64,000 nt of DNA, taken from positions 6,349,518 through 6,413,517 of the forward strand of contig NC_135561.1 in assembly GCF_964340395.1 (NCBI RefSeq), read 5' to 3'. Shown one piece after another: positions 19,505-32,939 of the stretch. Position 1 is the stretch's first letter, and each line of letters starts with the position of its first letter. Below the pieces are notes generated by a model, which was not told the DNA's origin, ran no database searches, and saw nothing but the letters and a program-made list of their open reading frames with translations. The translations under genes were made by a program, and so were the position numbers. This DNA comes from Glandiceps talaboti (lineage: Eukaryota; Hemichordata; Enteropneusta; Spengelidae).

Positions 19505-21344
19505 CAAACAAGACTGGTTCGACGTATGGTATCTGACAAACCACATACTTCATAACGAATGTGAACAAACTTCCCTCTCTTCTAGATCTGTAGCTGCACT
19601 AGCTGCGACTGGAACAATTTTTAAACTGTTTGTAGATATAATGACGTACTCATAATATTGTACACCCTCATGAGTATCGATACATCTGTTAGTAAACATA
19701 TTTCTGTAGCTGTACACATCACATGGTATAATTAATATACTTGAAATGGTTTCTGAGTCCGCACCCTAAAATCATAAACCCCAAGATTGGTCAAGGTTTC
19801 AACCTGTTACCAGATTACTTATGGATAAATCAATCTCTACTTGACATTTTCAATTATAACTGGTATTTTAACAAATTTCATTGAATATATTGTTAGTTTC
19901 TGAGCAAAAAAAATAATACTTCAGTTACAGTTAGTGCAATTTTAATAATATTGCCGAACAGATGACACATTCCTTAGGAATTAACTGGCGAAGTGAGAGT
20001 CAGCTACATTGTAAAAAGTGAGATTATTTTTTGTAGGGCGCCCTCTGCTTACAGGGGGACATACAGCATAATCTTTCTTCTAAGATATACTAGTAACAAT
20101 GGATTTCATATTTCAAATATTCTATAAACGTTCAAGAAAATAAATGAATAAATGCTGCAATATTCAGACTTCACAGTCTCACCCCAATTCTTACTAAATG
20201 TCTACAGAGAGGGACTTGAACTTGCCCCCTTAGCTAATAATAATAATAATAATTTATTTCTTATAAAAGAGCGCACTACACTGCGTCTCAGTGCGCTTTC
20301 CATAACAATACACAGACTGGAATTTTAAAATACAGATGTAACTTGAAACTATACAAAATATGTGTAATACGCTAGTGAAATAGATAAATGTTTGAATAAG
20401 AAAATAATGCTAATAAAAACAATGCTTACTTAAAAAGGGCGAAATTTAAGGTTGATGTAAAAAGAAAATCTGCAAAATTCAATAAAAATGTTGTTTAAAA
20501 AGGTAAGTTTTGAGAGCTCAGTCATTTAGAAAAAAAAAGGATAGGCAAACACTAAATTGGTGATGTCTTTAAGCTATGTATTGTTTATTTTATCTTTGAA
20601 TGTATATTTGGTTTTCTAAAACTATACACAAAGAAAAGGAGACAAAGACCAAATACACAGTAAACAAAGTCTGGGAAAACTTGAGAACAAGGGTGTTATG
20701 TTTTCAATTTGGGACCATATTCCATGAAGGGGGTCGAACGCGTCAAACGTGAAACACATAATCAGTATCAAAGCAGGGTTACGTTGTCCAACTTCAATGC
20801 TGATATAGCCTTAAGACTGATGATCAGCTGTACCGTCATTACTTGCTTTTCAGGGACTGTAATTATCATATACTACTTACATTCAAACAAGCTGTGGTTT
20901 CGAATACTTGTGCAGTGCGCCCTCTGTTGACAGTCGAACAGAGTCTGACGCAAATCCTAGTGAAATATTCTCTAAGAAATCATGATTTCATTCTGGAAAA
21001 CGCTCTTGAGTAGGAAACGCCTTCAGCTTGGACCATAAATTTGGACTTTATATGTAATATCATAACACTATCATCCGAAAATTACTAATATTATGATGCT
21101 ATTGTATCTGTACATAACGGCCCCATTTTAATATGAGAACATAAAAACCTAGAGGTACATACGTTTATAATTTCTACATCTAATTTAATGCAAGTAATTG
21201 CTGAAGTAATTTAATAACATGAAAGTGATACGGTCAATGTCATGTTTTACAGTATAGAATATCATACTCTCCTTCTATAGACAGAAGTAGATATTACTTT
21301 CTTAACATACCACCAACTAAACCGACTAGTGCAATATTTATAAT
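19505..21344. other. Intergenic DNA between CYP-B and CYP-C, part 1
   Basis: No gene recognised. At 20231-20330 an (AAT)n tract is followed by ATTTATTTCTTATA and an inverted pair around GAGCGCACTAC/CAGTGCGCTTT, which looks like a short interspersed element end. A possible CYP-B poly(A) signal (AATAAATGAATAAA) is near 20140. Confidence 0.4.
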
Positions 21345-21712
21345 CCCTAATAAAAAAAATTGTGTGGTTCCGATTACTCTCAGTTTTAGAATAGGTGTGG
21401 TAGGTAGATTTTTTATTCTATTTTATAATATATTTTTTTCATTTGTGAGTGTCGAGTTCAGGGTTTCCATTTCAAAATGGTCTCTGTGTTATTTATTTCT
21501 GCCTATCAGATGTACAGCCATTACAGATTGGAAGAACAGTTTTTGAAAGAAATTGCCTTTTTTTAGTTGACGTTTCCGCATCCACTATTTCTCGTGCGAA
21601 TTCACAATTTTATCATTTTTTTCTCGAATACGCAAAAAACGTTTAAGATCGACAAGTGAAAAACTAGGTGGGGTCGGGTAACCGGAATCAAACAATTATT
21701 TTTCTAGGCCTA
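21345..21712 (+). mobile_element. MITE-like repeat, copy 1
   Basis: About 365 bp, similar along its length to 23820-24190 and to the part at 41610-41905. Ends are imperfect inverted repeats of about 30 bp: left CCTAATAAAAAAAATTGTG, right (reversed) CCTAGAAAAATAATTGTTTG, both followed by a GATTCCGRTTAC-like box. Internal markers are CAGATGTACAGCCATTACAG and AAACTAGGTGGGGTCGGGTA. Non-coding. Confidence 0.65.
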
Positions 21713-23680
21713 AAGCTTATTAGTACGCCCGACGGATAAAAAAATCGAGGGCAAAGTAACGTATAATGTATGTATGAACAATAACAATTAGTAAAGATGA
21801 AGGTTGGTCACATTATTCGTCATGTACCACGTACAGGCACCTCCCTCCCCCACCCTCCCTCCCTCCCTCCCTCCCACACATATATGTACGTCATGTTTGC
21901 GCTCACATTTACGAACTCGGGGGAGGATAAATTACAGGATGCAAGCGGTTAGCATCACATAACACGAATGTTAAAATGTCATTACTAAGTGGCCTGTGGG
22001 AGTGGAAACCTTTTTAAAATCGGCGTCTCAATAATCGTGTGGCCATATTTTGCGAAAATCTCAAAAGGGCACGTATTGCAATAAGGTCATTTACAGCATT
22101 TATCTCGGCAATTTTGACGCTGATCTCGATCTCATATCTAGCTATAAAATTAAGAAGTGGTCGATTGAAATGATCGCAACAATTAAGAAAATATCTGGTT
22201 ATTCCTCGATAATTCATCAACAGTGACAGTTCCCGCTAAGACTTCTTTGTGCGCTATTTGCGCAAGCTAAGGTCTCCGTCTGCTCTCGCAGTCAAATTTC
22301 AGGATTTGCGCAACCTTATATCCAAGCATCAAGAATGAAACAGAAAATATATACAAATAAAGTGCAATTAATGATTAAATGAGATGTTGTCACATAGTTG
22401 TATTTCTCACTATTCAGCATCTAAGATGACAGGTAAAAAGAGTTCACTTCATATTGCAAATCAGCGTCTCTGGACAAAAAAAAAAACACTGTGTATTTTA
22501 TTCGCTGACTCAGTATAGACACTGTTGCGGCGAAAGGGCTGGGAATCACACCTGCAAAGAGGTCACTTGTACTTCTATGTCAGAAAAGAATGATGGCATT
22601 TTGTTTTTGAAATAATTATGGACCGTTGTAATAACAAGATCGATGACGTACATGCAAATTGTAGGAAATCTTTACAAATTTTGGGGAATTACTTCATAGC
22701 GCGTAACTCAAACTGATGACGTCATATAAGCGTTCGTGAAAGGAAGTGACTATTCATCAAACACATTATATCCTTCATATGCAGCTGATCAAAATTTGGT
22801 ATTAAGTTGAAGAAATGTCAAACGGAAAAGATATCTCGTTAAGCAATGAGTACTAGGTACTTAAACGAATTGACAATGCTGTGTAGTTGTAACACGTCAT
22901 TCGTGAGCAGAAAGTTCCGAGTTGTGGCAATATTTAGCGTAGTTTTGATTCGTGAAGTTAGTCTCTCGTGGCAACCATCGCTTTGTTATAATATAGAGTC
23001 AGATCGGTAGGACGCAATATTTTTTTTTTAATAATTCAAAACCTTCATATCAAATTTTGTACGTAGTCATTGTGTACGTTACCCGCAATTCAGTTTGCCA
23101 GTGAAACTGTAAAAACATCGTGCAAAAATAAAGCTTCGTTATTTTGGACCTTTATCCATGAAGATCTGGATGATGCGACTTTTATTATTACGAATCGAAG
23201 GACAACACAACAGGTACTAGTACACAATCTAGTTAGTATCTAAAACGTGTTTTCCATGGTGTGCATACTCTGCCTGATCTGGTCACTTGTAAAAGTTCCC
23301 TGATATCATTGTCATCATCATCACGTTCACCTTCAGTATTGTATTATCAGTGTCACTCTAATCTGACTCACTGTCACTACTTGAGTTTATGGCTGTGTTA
23401 TGATTTAATAATTATATAATAATTATATTCATATTTCTACACCAGATAACACCCTAGATCTGTCACGGTTACCTACTTACAAGACATTCAATCCTACATC
23501 ATTCTGACAAAGCCGCATTGGCGACAGTGTTGGATCGCATCGCATACACTTGCTTAAAAACACCAAAATAAATTCGGCGAAAAAAGAAAAGGGTTATTAT
23601 AATCATAACCCTTGGCAAATTGTAATACGACAAAGAACGGACGCACGGTACGGTCGATCGACCAGTCAGACGAAGGGGAG
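21713..23680. other. Intergenic DNA, no gene recognised
   Basis: Contains a (CCCT)n tract at about 21841-21875. The frame at 22014-22220 on the minus strand has no recognisable features. Confidence 0.35.
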
Positions 23681-23685
23681 GAAGA

Positions 23686-23687
<2 letters not shown>

Positions 23688-23756
<69 letters not shown>

Positions 23757-23758
23757 GT
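23688..23758. repeat. (CAGA)n microsatellite
   Basis: About 17 units of CAGA/GACA immediately upstream of MITE copy 2. Confidence 0.97.
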
Positions 23759-23819
23759 CATGCACACACATACACACATGCGCAGACGGACGGATGGATG
23801 GAAAGAGAGAACCATGAAG

Positions 23820-24190
23820 CCTAATAAAAAAATCTTGTGATTCCGATTATGCTCAATTTTAGAATAGGTCGGGTAGGTAGATTTTTTATTTCATTTTATT
23901 TTCTGTGTGAGTGTCTAGTTCAGATTTTCCATTGTTTTCCAAATATGGTCTCTGTGTTGTTTATTTCTTCCTATCAGATGTACAGCCATTACAGATTGGA
24001 AGAACGGTTTTATTTGTCATTTTAAGTTGATATCAGTTTCCGCATCTATTATTTCTTGTGAGACTGCACAATTTTTGCGATTTTATTTATTTTTTTGTAG
24101 GAATTCGTAAAAAAATTTTTAGGGTCGGCAGTGAAATGCTAGGTGGGGTCGGGTAACTTGAACCAAAGAAATATTTTTTTTAGGTCTAAG
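23820..24190 (+). mobile_element. MITE-like repeat, copy 2
   Basis: Same order of blocks as copy 1 (CTAATAAAAAAATCTTGTGA start, CAGATGTACAGCCATTACAG, GTCGGCAGTGAAATGCTAGG, GTCGGGTAACTTG end), with many substitutions and small indels, so the copies are old. Confidence 0.65.
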
Positions 24191-24574
24191 ACTAACTAAT
24201 ACTCCCCATACAGGAGGTCAAATATGTGCAATTGTCACGATCTACGTATACTGTCTGTCTCTCTGTATGCACTTACGTGCTTTGCAGAATTTCAATATTT
24301 CAACGTCCCTTATAGGTGTTCATATTAAATTTCCATCGTAAAAAATAGAACAGTGCTGATATGAACCGTATCTAGTTGACATTTCCATTGCCTTATGATA
24401 ACACCCACCGGATACACCTACGGATAGAATGTAGGAAATTGTTATCTTATAAATGAATTTCTCCCTGATGTCGACTGAAGGAGTATATATTTAACATAAT
24501 TAACTACCCGCTACACCATTTCCATATCCATCACATATGACTGATTGCAATAGATGAAGGGATGTGGTATAACG

Positions 24575-24611
24575 TTATGTATGTATGTATGTATGTATGT
24601 ATGTATGTATG

Positions 24612-24645
<34 letters not shown>

Positions 24646-24955
24646 TGTATGTATGTATGTATGTGTGTATGTGTGTATGTATGTATGTATGTATGTATGT
24701 ATGTATGTGTGTACGTATGTATGTATGTATGTATGTATGTATGTATGTACTTATGTATGTATGTATGTATGTATGTATGTATGTATGTATGTATGTATGT
24801 ATGTATGTCTGTGTATGTGTGTATGTATGAATGTATGTATGTATGTATGTATGTATGTATGTATGTATGTATGTATGTATGTATGTATGTATGTATGTAT
24901 GTATGTGGCTAGGTGTGTGTGTGTGTATGTATGTGTGTGTGTGTGTATGTGTGAA
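24575..24955. repeat. (ATGT)n microsatellite
   Basis: About 330 bp of ATGT with scattered ATGTGTGT and ACGT interruptions; ends in TG units. The repeated MYVC frames are artefacts. Confidence 0.97.
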
Positions 24956-25500
24956 TGAGTGCCTATGAATTCAACTGTGTCCCGAATTCCCGCATGACTC
25001 ACTAGCCGTTACTGTTCTAAGTGTAAAATGTTAAATTCTCTCACAACCGCTAGTCTTACATATGTAGATGTACGAAATCGAAATAATCCTATTCAAAATG
25101 TTTTAATGAGGAGATTATACATATTACAATCCCAGATCATCTAAGAACAAGACCAAATGAAAAAAATAATAGAATTCGGGATTAGAAAGCCGAGGAGATA
25201 TCAGCCACAAATTACCAATAAATGTGCAGCGCCGTGAAATGTATGTACATTCTCCACCCAATTATGTGTACCAGTATAATGATAGAGGGCGGACACATGC
25301 CGCAATGTATCGTCTCCTAAGACATCTAACGCCCTTCTCACATAAAGTTTAAGTAGGCATAAACATATTGCATTCCGCTCTCAGGTGTTGTAAAGGAATA
25401 ACTTCGGAAATGACCATCTCTCAACGGAAGAGAATACGTGGAAGGGAATACGTCTGTACCACATATTAGTTATCGAAATCGAACAGCCCACGTGCTCGGC
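24956..25500. other. Upstream region of CYP-C
   Basis: Unique AT-rich sequence with nothing coding-like. An E-box CACGTG lies at 25490-25495, just ahead of the candidate TATA box. Confidence 0.4.
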
Positions 25501-25501
25501 C

Positions 25502-25509
25502 TTTAAATA
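25502..25509 (+). promoter_or_regulatory. Candidate TATA box of CYP-C
   Basis: TTTAAATA in a GC-richer context, 80 bp ahead of the CYP-C ATG, which leaves room for a short 5' UTR. Motif and spacing only. Confidence 0.35.
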
Positions 25510-25589
25510 GTGCCGGTTGAACACATGTTCCTCATTTACCAACTACAACAGCAGAGCAGGCACTTAAGTTGCCCATCACGAAGTTTGCC

Positions 25590-25941
25590 ATGTTCAGTAG
25601 TTATATCCCGCTAACTGATATACAGGTCTTTTTGGTTGCATTTTTGGTAAGTTTGTACGGTATACATCTCTTAGTGCCGCTGGTCTTTAAGAGATTTCCA
25701 CCCGGTCCATGGGGCTGGCCAATTGTTGGATGTCTACCGTCTTTCATGGGAGGGGAACCACACCGGGTTCTAGCCAATATGGGAGAGAAATACGGTTCGG
25801 TGTTCAGCCTACGACTCGGGACAGAGCTTGTAGTGGTGGTGAATGGATACAAAGCGATTAGGGAAGCTTTGGTGAAGAAAGGAGAGTTTTGTAACAGTAG
25901 GCCTAGTATGCCTATTATGGAAAGAACTACCAAACAGTTAG
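25590..25941 (+). CDS. CYP-C exon 1
   Basis: ATG to donor GTAAGT at 25942. It encodes the anchor (VFLVAFLVSLYGIHLLVPLV), FPPGPWGWPIVG and KYGSVFSLRLG. It ends one base into Gly, as in the paralogues. An in-frame TTG 21 bp upstream is not the start. Confidence 0.94.
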
Positions 25942-27224
25942 GTAAGTTATGAATTACTGTAACAGTATTTCTTACATGTTATTGGTGTTTCCGACGTCCC
26001 TGAGACACGTACCACCATCCTCTCTAACACACGCCTTAAAAATTACACGATTGCAAACGTTACTATTAGAATTGGTTCTACAGCATTAAATTTTGTAATT
26101 GCACTCTGTGAAGTGTTGGCACAATTCTAGAACTATTTATAGTACCATTAATATTATTTTATCACTAATTTATACACAAGCTATAAAGTATTACCCAAGC
26201 GCACTTTTCAAAAGTTCACGGGGTGACACTGTTTGAAATCTAAGAAGCACTTGTTAACATCAACCACGAATGTTGAGGTCAATAGAAGGTCACGAATACA
26301 GCAAAAACTGCATCAGTGATAAGTTCGAACTTGTTAAAATTGCAAAGTAACCATCAATATCAATACCATAAGACATTTGCTTGGTTGATTATTATGGCAT
26401 GGTTTCATGTCTGACTTTAATACATATATGGCGGTTATGACACATATTTTCGCCTGATCCTTCTTGATCGCGTGTTGTCCTAAGCGACCTTCAGCCAGTG
26501 AGTAGCTCCTAAATAACGCATGTCACCCAAACATAGACGTCACCATAAAGCTAACTCACCAGTATGTCTAGTGTGTGTGGGTGAAGTAAACAAAAATAAT
26601 GATAACACCATTTGGCAATCACAGCTGGTGAGAAAACTTTCATGAAATGTACTATTTGCATGATAAGTAATATGATAGCGTTAAATCAAACTGAGTATGG
26701 TCAGTACTACTACTAGCTCATTTGTTGAAGTTTGTCTGAGGGTATGATATGTCCAAACTAGTTTCCAAACACTGGCCTAGCACAAGTGTTATCTTAACAT
26801 TCCCTCTGAAGACATAACATTGATAAATAAAGTACAGCGGAATTTCAATTAAATTCTTTACCTCATATACTTTAAGAATATATTTATATTTATAGCTGTG
26901 TGGGTATTTTTACGTTTTTTATTTTTTTTTATTTCATTTCGTTTTGGTTGTATACTTTAATATGAAAGGCTATTTACAAAATTACAGTCGCTGACGTATG
27001 TTCAGTTATTCACACCAGTAAGCTTCTCGCAATTCTCGCTTTCATGCATTTTAAGCTAAACTGATTATGTTACCAGCGTTAACCCAATGACGTCATTGAG
27101 TAGTGGCGTTATTGAATCATGTTTGCCTATGCTAAGTGACATTTCTGTGTGTACCGTATAATGCTAAAGCATACAAGTTGCTTAAAAAGGTAATCACAAT
27201 GCTATACTACTTAGATACTTTTTT

Positions 27225-27349
27225 CAATATTTTTTCAGCCAAGGAGAATACGAGTGACCTAAGGGGCCTTTGTCACTACGAGTCGCGAGACGAGTAGTGG
27301 CAACCCTTAGGTCACGAGTGTTTTCCGGCTGAATGAAGGAAAATATTGG
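27225..27349. repeat. Imperfect palindrome, about 58-bp arms (hairpin/MITE)
   Basis: The left arm CAATATTTTTTCAGCC...CACTACGAGT pairs with the right arm ACGAGTAGTG...GGCTGAATG...ATATTG around a loop near 27283-27290. It is internally a single foldback; probably a small non-autonomous DNA element. Confidence 0.75.
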
Positions 27350-28588
27350 AGAATGACATAATTATACCAGCGCCAGTAATATCAAAGAAAAATCGGGGAA
27401 AGTAATGGCAATTATAAACGTTTTGACTCATATTTCGAACACAGCGGAACCTGTGACGTAGACACTCGATGTCGTGACATAAACGCACGTTGTCGTGACG
27501 TAGAACGACCAACGTATATATTCCATATGTTTTGTTCAACTTAACTCGTGTATGGTATAATAGTTCTTGCATGATTCTAAAATTACCACTTTAAGTACTA
27601 GCACTAAAACGTTAACCTTTACGTGTTCATGAAAGACCCCACAACGTGAGCTTTATCTCAGATAGGATTCTGTACTTTTCAAGTTATGCCCGAGGAAACG
27701 AAAACTTGTACAAGTGAATGATTGCATTCAGAGCGTCCCGATAACTTGGGGCACATGGAAGTCTCATGAAATCCACCTGAATTCGATTTGTGTTATTCGC
27801 ACTTGAGTATATTTGAGTACGTGTACACGTGACTGTGACATGTGCCCCCTCTCCTTGTTGACACAATGTCATTCAAGTACGCCAGTCCTGTAGTTGTGGT
27901 AGAGGTTAAAGAGCCCTCGACAGTGGAAACCTACACGAACCTTGCACTATTCAAGTACGGGGACTACTTAATTTAATCTCAACGGAATTATATTCTATCT
28001 CACCTAGTGATACAGTTAACGATAAAATGTACAGCACACTAGGGTGGTACGTCAGCGAAATGTGAAAATCTCACATCCCAAAATACAAGCATTACACCTA
28101 TTGCCTTTATTTCAAAAGATAACACTGAATACCGAGGCAATTATATTGAAATTATAATTCAATCATAGTTCGCGGATACAACTTTACAATAGCTGTTTCG
28201 ATAAAAACGTTTTTGATTCCTGCAATCAATACAAGATGGAGTAGAGCACATATACTATGTATAGTGTGTTCATTTATTGAACCAAAATTACACCTATTGC
28301 CTTAATTCCAAAAACTAACAGTAACTTTACAATTGAATTTGTATTGAATGTTACTGTTATATTAATAATAATAATGATGAAAATAATAATGTGCGTATCC
28401 ATTTATGAACACGTCAGTTCACATTGTCTCTGTTGTACCTTTTGTAGACCGAGCAACTTTGTTGATATCTCTGTTCCTTTGGGGCTAAGCCTCTGACATA
28501 CCGCGTATCTCTCTGTATCTTTACATCTTGCTTTCGCTTCTCTTTCCCAATCATCTCAGTCCATTTCTTTGTCAGCCTATATGTGCCC

Positions 28589-28728
<140 letters not shown>

Positions 28729-29760
28729 CCCAACGCATGCATAGCGATTTAATTAATTTATTTGATAGTGATTGTATTTGTATTATCCAACAATTAAAAT
28801 GTGGAGAAAAATCTGCCAAACAATATAGTATATGAAAACAAGGAATGAACTGGAAGGTTCTTTAACTGTAATTACGCATGCGCAATACATGTATGGACAT
28901 CATTTAGTTCAAGTGATGAAAGGGTGATTGGGATGGATACCATTAAAAGGTAAACGAAGTAAATTTAAAAGCAAACCTATCGGACGGCTAAGAGAAGGAA
29001 ATACCACAAGCACATAACATATGAATATAATAAACCGTGGCTGTAGTTACTTGACATGATCCAGTATATAGGATAACAGGTTAAACGAGTAGCTCCTATC
29101 GCTATGTCACAGATTAAATATCTAGCATAGTTTAAGAATGTGTTAACTCGAGAAAGACAACTCACTACATTTTCTCATGAATAAGTGTAAGAAATACCAC
29201 TGGAACGCGTGGGCGACAGCCTCCATAGGACGCATGCATGTAACAGACCTTTACGTTAACCCAACCACACTTTCACATTAGCCAATTCAGGACCCAGTTA
29301 ATTATAGTTACTGAACGGGGGTTGTAAATGCTTACAAAAGTAAGACTCTATAGAAATGTGTTGAAAGTTTTATATTGTACAAAATGGAAATTATTTGTAG
29401 AGAAACAGTAATCAAGACATCACAGTTAGTGGATTGTCGAATCAACTTTTTTAACGCTGTGAGGAACTAAAATCTATATATGGAGCCTTGATTAAAGTAG
29501 AATGTTCTGTTATAGGCTGAAAAGACATCGTTTCCCTCTGGGGTGTGATTGTTTTTAAAAATTAACCAAAGATGCTCTGACAAGAAAATCTACAACAGAG
29601 AAATACATGTATGAGTAAATTGACGTATTTTTACCTTTCTGCACTTAGACGATGTTTAGGGTCGGTCGCGTTTATCACAAACACTATTTATTTTTATTTT
29701 TATTTGGCCTTATATCTCTGAGCTAGGGTGGCAAATAATCATCAACGTTATTTGTTGTAG

Positions 29761-30511
29761 GTATCGTCAGTGCATCCTATGGACGGGCTTGGAAGGAGCA
29801 ACGCAAGTTTACATTAACCGTTCTGCGAAGACTTGGAATGGGGAGATCTATCATTCAAGACCGTGTAGTCGATGAATGCTCTCATCTAAACACAGAAATA
29901 CGAAAACTGGAAGGACATCCGATTGATCCTACCCATTTATTAACAAACGCCATCAGTAATATTATATCGTCGATTATTTTTGGCAAAAGATTTGAGTATG
30001 ACGACCCTGTCTTTAAACGACTTCTTTATCTTTGCAACAGAAACTTTGAATTGACCGGTAGCGTGGCAGTGTCGAATTTCTTTCCAATTTTACAGTACAT
30101 ACCAGTTGGACCGATGAGAGAAATTGTAGATAACTTTGAACTCTATCGGCAATTTCTGGAGGAGAAAATTGACGAACGTAGGATAAACTTTGACCCTAGT
30201 GATATTTGTGACATTGTTACTGCTTACCTCCATGAAATTTATGATCGGGAACATAGAGGTGAAGATATCGGAAGTTTTGATGCTGGTAATCTCTTTGCTG
30301 TTGTCAGTGATTTATTCGCTGCGGGCACGGAGACCGCATCTACGACCCTTCGCTGGGCAATGCTCTATTTAGCTACGCATAACGCTGTACAGGAGAAAAT
30401 GCACAGAGAAATAATCCAAGAAGTTGGACCTAATAGGCTGCCCTCACTCGACGACAGACGCAATCTTCATTACACGGAAGCAGTTATTCAGGAGATCCAG
30501 CGTATCTCAAG
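29761..30511 (+). CDS. CYP-C exon 2, left half, truncated by insertion
   Basis: The acceptor TTGTTGTAG ends at 29760. It encodes GIVSASYGRAWKEQRKF (C-helix) through DLFAAGTETAST to EIQRIS. The final ten bases are the left copy of the direct repeat. The open frame runs two bases into the insert and stops. Confidence 0.93.
30502..30511. repeat. Left copy of 10-bp target-site-like duplication
   Basis: GTATCTCAAG, identical to 56741-56750. It encodes part of RISS in the exon. Confidence 0.85.
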
Positions 30512-31744
30512 ATAGAGGCAGTACGCGCGTTGTCGAGTTTGCAGACATGAGAGTTGCCAGTAACGCATGTGACTGGTAAACAACGCCTGTGTCTGGTTTA
30601 ATACATATTCGGGTTTACGCCTGCGCATTTTGCACACGTTACAATTTGTTTGTGTATATAGTTATTCACATCATGCACATGTGTCACTTGTACTTCACGT
30701 GCAGTGCTAGTGCTCCTTCAAGTCACAGAATTGTCTGTGTTCCAGTCTAGATGTATACATCGCGAGAGCGTAGTGCAAGTGCGAACCAGAGGTGCGAACT
30801 TTCACGGTAAGTTGACCCCTGTTCTTTCATCGACAAAAATGTACATGTGTCACTATTATTAGAAAAACTATGCGTGTGTCTGGATCACAACAACTTGTAA
30901 TTGTGTGCTAATAAGTATACACTATTCCATGATGGCAATATTCTACTCTATTTCGACCGTAATACAAAACAATCAATATTGGCAGCTGAATATTCCGGAG
31001 CAATCGCCGGCAACGATAACTTTGAATATTGTATATACCCAAATAACGTCATTATTTTGTATGATCATCATAGATAGCATTCTTGAATAGAATCTTAGCT
31101 CACGTCACAAGGGACTGATTCTCCATTGTCAGAAACGTTTCCCGTAATATCAAGCAGGACATGCAGTTTAGAAAGTAGTGTGTTTGTCGCTAGTATAGAC
31201 CCATCCCTATGCATTGTCTCACTCTGAGTTGTAACACATAAACACAGATAAAGATAAGATAACGAGGTGTAACATTTATTATGCGTACATGATTATGAAT
31301 GCATCTTTATGCTCAAAATACAATGTACAAAGCAATTGACACAAGTACAATTAACATTCTGTGGGTTTAAAATGGGCCATATAATGAGTTTTGAATAAAC
31401 ACAGCTGTTGGAATGAACGATGTTTTGAAGAGAACCATGCAAGATTGTGTATACACAGACAGTTTTCTGAGCTTTCCTAGTGACTAGCATGAAGTTTAAC
31501 AACAGACATTGATACTGGTAGTAGTACTGTATTCTCAGCTGTGTCTACAGTCAGTCAATCTTTACATGCATGGTAAAGCATACAAAAATAACATGCAGAA
31601 ATAAAATGATTAAAATATATTCTTTTAACCAACTGATGGAGCACTGTTTACATCGACTAGAAAGTTTCCAAGAGGAAGTCTATCATCTGAGGTCAAAATA
31701 TGCAGAAACTGAATGAAAATTTGAATTATCTAATGAAAAAGAAG
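30512..31744. other. Left end of the insertion, no gene recognised
   Basis: The first 400 bp are relatively GC-rich and hold the subterminal boxes described for the insertion. The remainder is AT-rich and shows no coding signal. Confidence 0.45.
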
Positions 31745-32930
31745 AAGAATAAGTGCCTTTCTTTAATTTGTATAATGAGAATAAAGCATGAAATGATGAA
31801 ATTCATCTTCTACCGCATAATTTGACAAAATTTAAAGATTCTTTCATCATGTACAGGAATCTTAGGAGTACACCATCTCCCCAACTCAATATAAATATTA
31901 TAATCCAAAATTCTAAATTTAGTCACTAGTCTTCTACCAACTGGATTTTTAATTTGCAGAAGATGTTTCTCAAAACCAAAAGCTGTTTTAAATAATCCAG
32001 GGAAATAATCTAAATGTTCTCATTTTGTTTTTATTAGTACTTTTTTCTTCTAATGTCATTATGTAATTCCCTGTACCATGATTACAAAATTCTAGACATA
32101 AGTCATAAAATTATGATGAACCTTCCTAGTATAATTAAACCTGCAAAGATTTGACCACACACTGTTCTCATTATATTTAACAAGTAAGTTTCTAATAATA
32201 AAATATAAATACCCCATGTTGAATAACACATAGAACAAATGTAGGCTGCTCACAATAAATTGTCCATCGACAATTAATCTATACCAATACTTTAACAGAA
32301 GTTTAATTACAGTGAAATTAGTGGGGAAATGACCTAATTCTCCAACAATACCACATCTTGATATCTTATAAGAAACCCAAAGTAGAAATCTATAAAAAGA
32401 AAAAAAAAACATCAACAAGAATCTGAAAATTTCTCAATTTCATAACCCCAAACTTCACATCTGTAAGTCACAATAGCAACAATTAAACAATCAAAGAGAT
32501 CTAAAGCCACATCAATAGAAATACTCTAGTTAGAAGAAATAGTTATACATGAACTTAAGAGAGCTCTCGTGGATTTAAACTTCAAGTTATTGAGGTTTTG
32601 TTTAAATTTACTGTTAGAAGAAATAATGATACCAAGAAAACAGTATTCTCTTAGGCTTACATTGTCGAGAGTAAAATTATAAAAAATAAAATTTGGATTT
32701 CCTGTATTTACATATGACCTTGATTTCTTAATGTTGATTATTATTTTCTACTTTGTACAAAATAATGTAATTTAAATAAACAACTTTGCAACTCAACTTT
32801 AATTTCTAGTGGTAGAGACTCATCAGGATATAAAAGACAATTCAGAGACACACTTGTAAGTTTCACAGGGCTATCATTCTTGACAAAACAAGCTCTTTCC
32901 AAACTGGTGGATTCTAAATCAACTCTTTCC
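31745..32930 (-). pseudogene. Decayed LINE (non-LTR retrotransposon) ORF2 3' part
   Basis: Read on the minus strand with frame changes: SPVKLTSVSLNCLLYPDE near 32880-32810, which is the reverse-transcriptase active-site box with YADD decayed to YPDE; NIKKSRSYVNTGN near 32730; LDNVSLREYCFLGIIIS; LFDCLIVAIVTYRCEVWGYE near 32500-32440; IVGELGHFPTNFTVIKLLLKYWYRLI; and FRILDYNIYIELGRW followed by VEDEFHHFMLYSHYTN near 31800-31760. This order is that of CR1/L2-like LINE C-termini. Several stops and frameshifts make it inactive. Family level only. Confidence 0.8.
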
Positions 32931-32939
32931 TTGTTTTTG

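Noticed and set aside
22712-22750. Another hammerhead-like CTGATGA
   Set aside because: There is no stem II followed by GAAA at proper spacing and no closing stem I; the same applies to CTGATGA near 5273 and 7602.
31293-31502. Small open frames in the left part of the insertion as transposase fragments
   Set aside because: No DDE/D motif, zinc finger or other transposase feature, and composition is that of AT-rich non-coding DNA.
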